This document shows, piece by piece, positions 6,987 through 8,086 of a stretch of 8,086 bases of DNA. The DNA comes from Nitrososphaerales archaeon (GTDB lineage: Archaea; Thermoproteota; Nitrososphaeria; Nitrososphaerales; UBA183): positions 1 to 8,086 of the forward strand of contig JASHZW010000005.1 of assembly GCA_030042335.1 (NCBI GenBank). Direction: 5' to 3'. Numbering within the stretch: position 1 is the first letter of the stretch; the number at the start of each line of letters is the position of its first letter. The translations under genes and the position numbers were made by a program. The notes beneath the pieces were generated by a model. The model ran no database searches, had not been told where the DNA came from, and saw only the letters and a program-made list of their open reading frames with translations.

Positions 6987-7099
6987 TGCGGGGGGTGGGA
7001 TTTGAACCCACGAACCCCTAGGGGACGGGATTTCCAAGAGCGATCGGACCGTTCGCGGACTTAAGTCCCGCGGTGTTAGCCAGGCTTACCTACCCCCGC
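6987..7099 (-). tRNA. tRNA-Leu (anticodon UAA) with a 28-base intron
   Basis: The acceptor stem GCGGGGG (7093-7099) pairs with CCCCCGC (6988-6994), with discriminator A at 6987 and no encoded CCA. The D-stem is GGT/ACC. The anticodon stem is CGGGA/TCCCG and the T-arm is GTGGG-TTCAAAT-CCCAC. A long variable arm CCCC-TA-GGGG marks a type II tRNA, and the anticodon TAA (7061-7063) identifies leucine. The mature RNA is 85 bases after removal of 7032-7059. A TATA box lies about 27 bases upstream of the 5' end, in the gap after the polymerase gene. Confidence 0.95.
7032..7059 (-). other. tRNA-Leu intron at canonical position 37/38
   Basis: Between G37 (7060) and A38 (7031) lie 28 bases that break the anticodon loop; removing them restores the ordinary CTTAAGA loop and a 5-bp stem. 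Archaeal tRNA introns are excised by the splicing endonuclease at a bulge-helix-bulge. A central helix can be drawn between UUAAG (33-37) and CUUGG in the intron, with AAA as the 3' bulge and UCC as the 5' bulge, capped by a GCGA/UCGC intron stem. It includes two G-U pairs, so the motif appears relaxed rather than strict. Confidence 0.8.
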
Positions 7100-7120
7100 G
7101 AGCCGCCCACGAAACCCGCG

Positions 7121-7131
7121 TTTAATTAAGA
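7121..7131 (-). promoter_or_regulatory. TATA box of tRNA-Leu
   Basis: An AT-rich block (TCTTAATTAAA on the minus strand) is centred about 27 bases upstream of the tRNA 5' end at 7099, so transcription would start at or very near the mature end. It begins 9 bases beyond the polymerase stop codon and may also assist that gene's termination. Confidence 0.55.
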
Positions 7132-7139
7132 ATTGAGAG

Positions 7140-8086
7140 CTACGCCAGTCTCTTCAGGAGAGAACCGAGCGGCAGCGTGTTGAAGACGTGTTTCTTCTCG
7201 AGCCACGCGCGCCTCGCCACTGTCGTCCCGTACTCTACGTTCTCGAGCTCTCCCGTGCTGTGCGCGTCCGAATCGATCGTGAGCATCACGCCGGCCTCCA
7301 TCGCCTTGCGCGCCCAGATGTCGTCCAGGTCCATCCTCATCGGCGAACCATCTATCTCAAGCATCTTTCCATTGTCCTTCGCCGCAGCTATCACTTTCGG
7401 CAGGTCGAGCGGATTGGGGTCCCTCTTGCCTATGAGCCTGTTCGTGGGATGGAACAGTATGTCCACCGACGGGTGCGAGATGGCCATTATCGCCCGCTCT
7501 GTCAGCTTCTGTGGCGTGTGTCTGAACGCCTGGTGTATCGACGCCCCCACGATGTCGAAGTTCTCGAAGAACGACCGGGGATAGTCTAGCGTCCCATCGG
7601 CCCTCACCTCCGCCTCGACGCTCTTGAGTATCCGGAAGGGCTTCATCTTCTCGTTGAGCTCGTCGATTGCCTTCCACTGGTTCCTGAACCTCTCCTCCGA
7701 GAGGCCGTTGGCTATGCCCACCGAGACCGAGTGGTCGGTGAACGCGATATACTCGTAGCCTCTCTGCTTCGCCGCCTCGGCCATCTTTTCCAGTTCGTCG
7801 GCACCGTCGCTCCAGGTGCTATGCATCTGGAGGTCGCCCCTGAGATCCTCCGGTCTGATGAGGTCGGGGAGCTTTCCCTCCCTCGCCGCCTCGATCTCGC
7901 CCCTCGCCTCCCTCAGCTCCGGCTCGATGTAGCTCAACCCCAGCTTTGCGTAAATCTCCTTCTCCGTCTTCCCAGCTACCCTCTTCCCTGTCTTCGATTC
8001 GTCCAGTCCGTACTCGTTCAGCTTCCATCCTTTCTCCATTGACATGGTCCTGAGGATGATGTTGTGCTCTTTCGACCCCGTGAAGT
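7140..8086 (-). CDS. polX: family X DNA polymerase with PHP domain, C-terminal part (N-terminus beyond window)
   Basis: The frame stays open to the window edge: 13 further residues (FTGSKEHNIILRT) precede the first internal Met, giving 314 visible residues of a protein usually near 570. FTGSK-x-HN and KLNEYGL are signatures of the polymerase X palm/thumb end. The PHP domain follows, with a linker, then QMHSTWSDG, AFTDHS, the Glu in SVEAEV, GASIH, ISHP and DSDAH, which together supply most of the family's metal-binding residues. PolX of this type fills short DNA gaps in base-excision repair, and its PHP domain gives manganese-dependent 3'-5' exonuclease and phosphatase-like activity. The first His of the expected HxH motif is Gln (codon 7827-7829), a one-base difference from His. 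The tRNA lies 40 bases downstream. Confidence 0.92.
   Translation of the reverse strand, partial: FTGSKEHNIILRTMSMEKGWKLNEYGLDESKTGKRVAGKTEKEIYAKLGLSYIEPELREARGEIEAAREGKLPDLIRPEDLRGDLQMHSTWSDGADELEKMAEAAKQRGYEYIAFTDHSVSVGIANGLSEERFRNQWKAIDELNEKMKPFRILKSVEAEVRADGTLDYPRSFFENFDIVGASIHQAFRHTPQKLTERAIMAISHPSVDILFHPTNRLIGKRDPNPLDLPKVIAAAKDNGKMLEIDGSPMRMDLDDIWARKAMEAGVMLTIDSDAHSTGELENVEYGTTVARRAWLEKKHVFNTLPLGSLLKRLA

Noticed and set aside
1..8086. Defence system, CRISPR array, insertion sequence or prophage
   Set aside because: No direct-repeat arrays, transposase, integrase, toxin-antitoxin pair or phage genes were recognised on either strand.

Overview
The window looks like a chromosomal segment from a moderately GC-rich archaeon. 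The archaeal signs are TATA boxes at archaeal spacing upstream of several genes, an intron-containing tRNA-Leu with the intron at 37/38, a PHP-type family X DNA polymerase, and a large surface protein made of an acid peptidase, a beta-sandwich stalk and a C-terminal membrane anchor. The lineage cannot be fixed from the sequence alone. A Nitrososphaeria-like (Thaumarchaeota) or Thermoplasmatota source would fit, but this is a guess.

Layout. Bases 1-662 (+) hold the C-terminal part of a FAD-dependent amine or amino-acid oxidoreductase of the DAO family. A 65-base gap with a T-rich tract and a TATA box leads into 728-4849 (+), a 1373-residue membrane-tethered S53 (sedolisin/kumamolisin) peptidase. 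It ends 3 bases from the end of a convergent short-chain dehydrogenase (4853-5728, -). A 294-base gap (5729-6022) carries the dehydrogenase promoter and several short inverted repeats. A SAM-dependent methyltransferase follows (6023-6841, -) with a good Shine-Dalgarno sequence. The 145-base gap 6842-6986 holds that ribosome binding site and one weak CAGCAG/CTGCTG inverted repeat, and nothing else recognisable. tRNA-Leu(UAA) with a 28-base intron lies at 6987-7099 (-), behind a TATA box at 7121-7131. The C-terminal part of a family X DNA polymerase with its PHP domain fills 7140-8086 (-) and runs off the edge.

Functionally, most genes look like separate transcription units rather than one operon. 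The peptidase would act outside the cell, digesting protein under acidic conditions if it behaves like characterised relatives. The adjacent oxidoreductase could oxidise amino acids or N-methylated amines, so a peptide and amine scavenging link is possible but rests only on adjacency. The polymerase and tRNA are housekeeping functions. I see no defence system, CRISPR array, insertion sequence or prophage. The most unusual object is the architecture of the S53 protein, including a 17-residue beta-ladder repeat near its membrane end.
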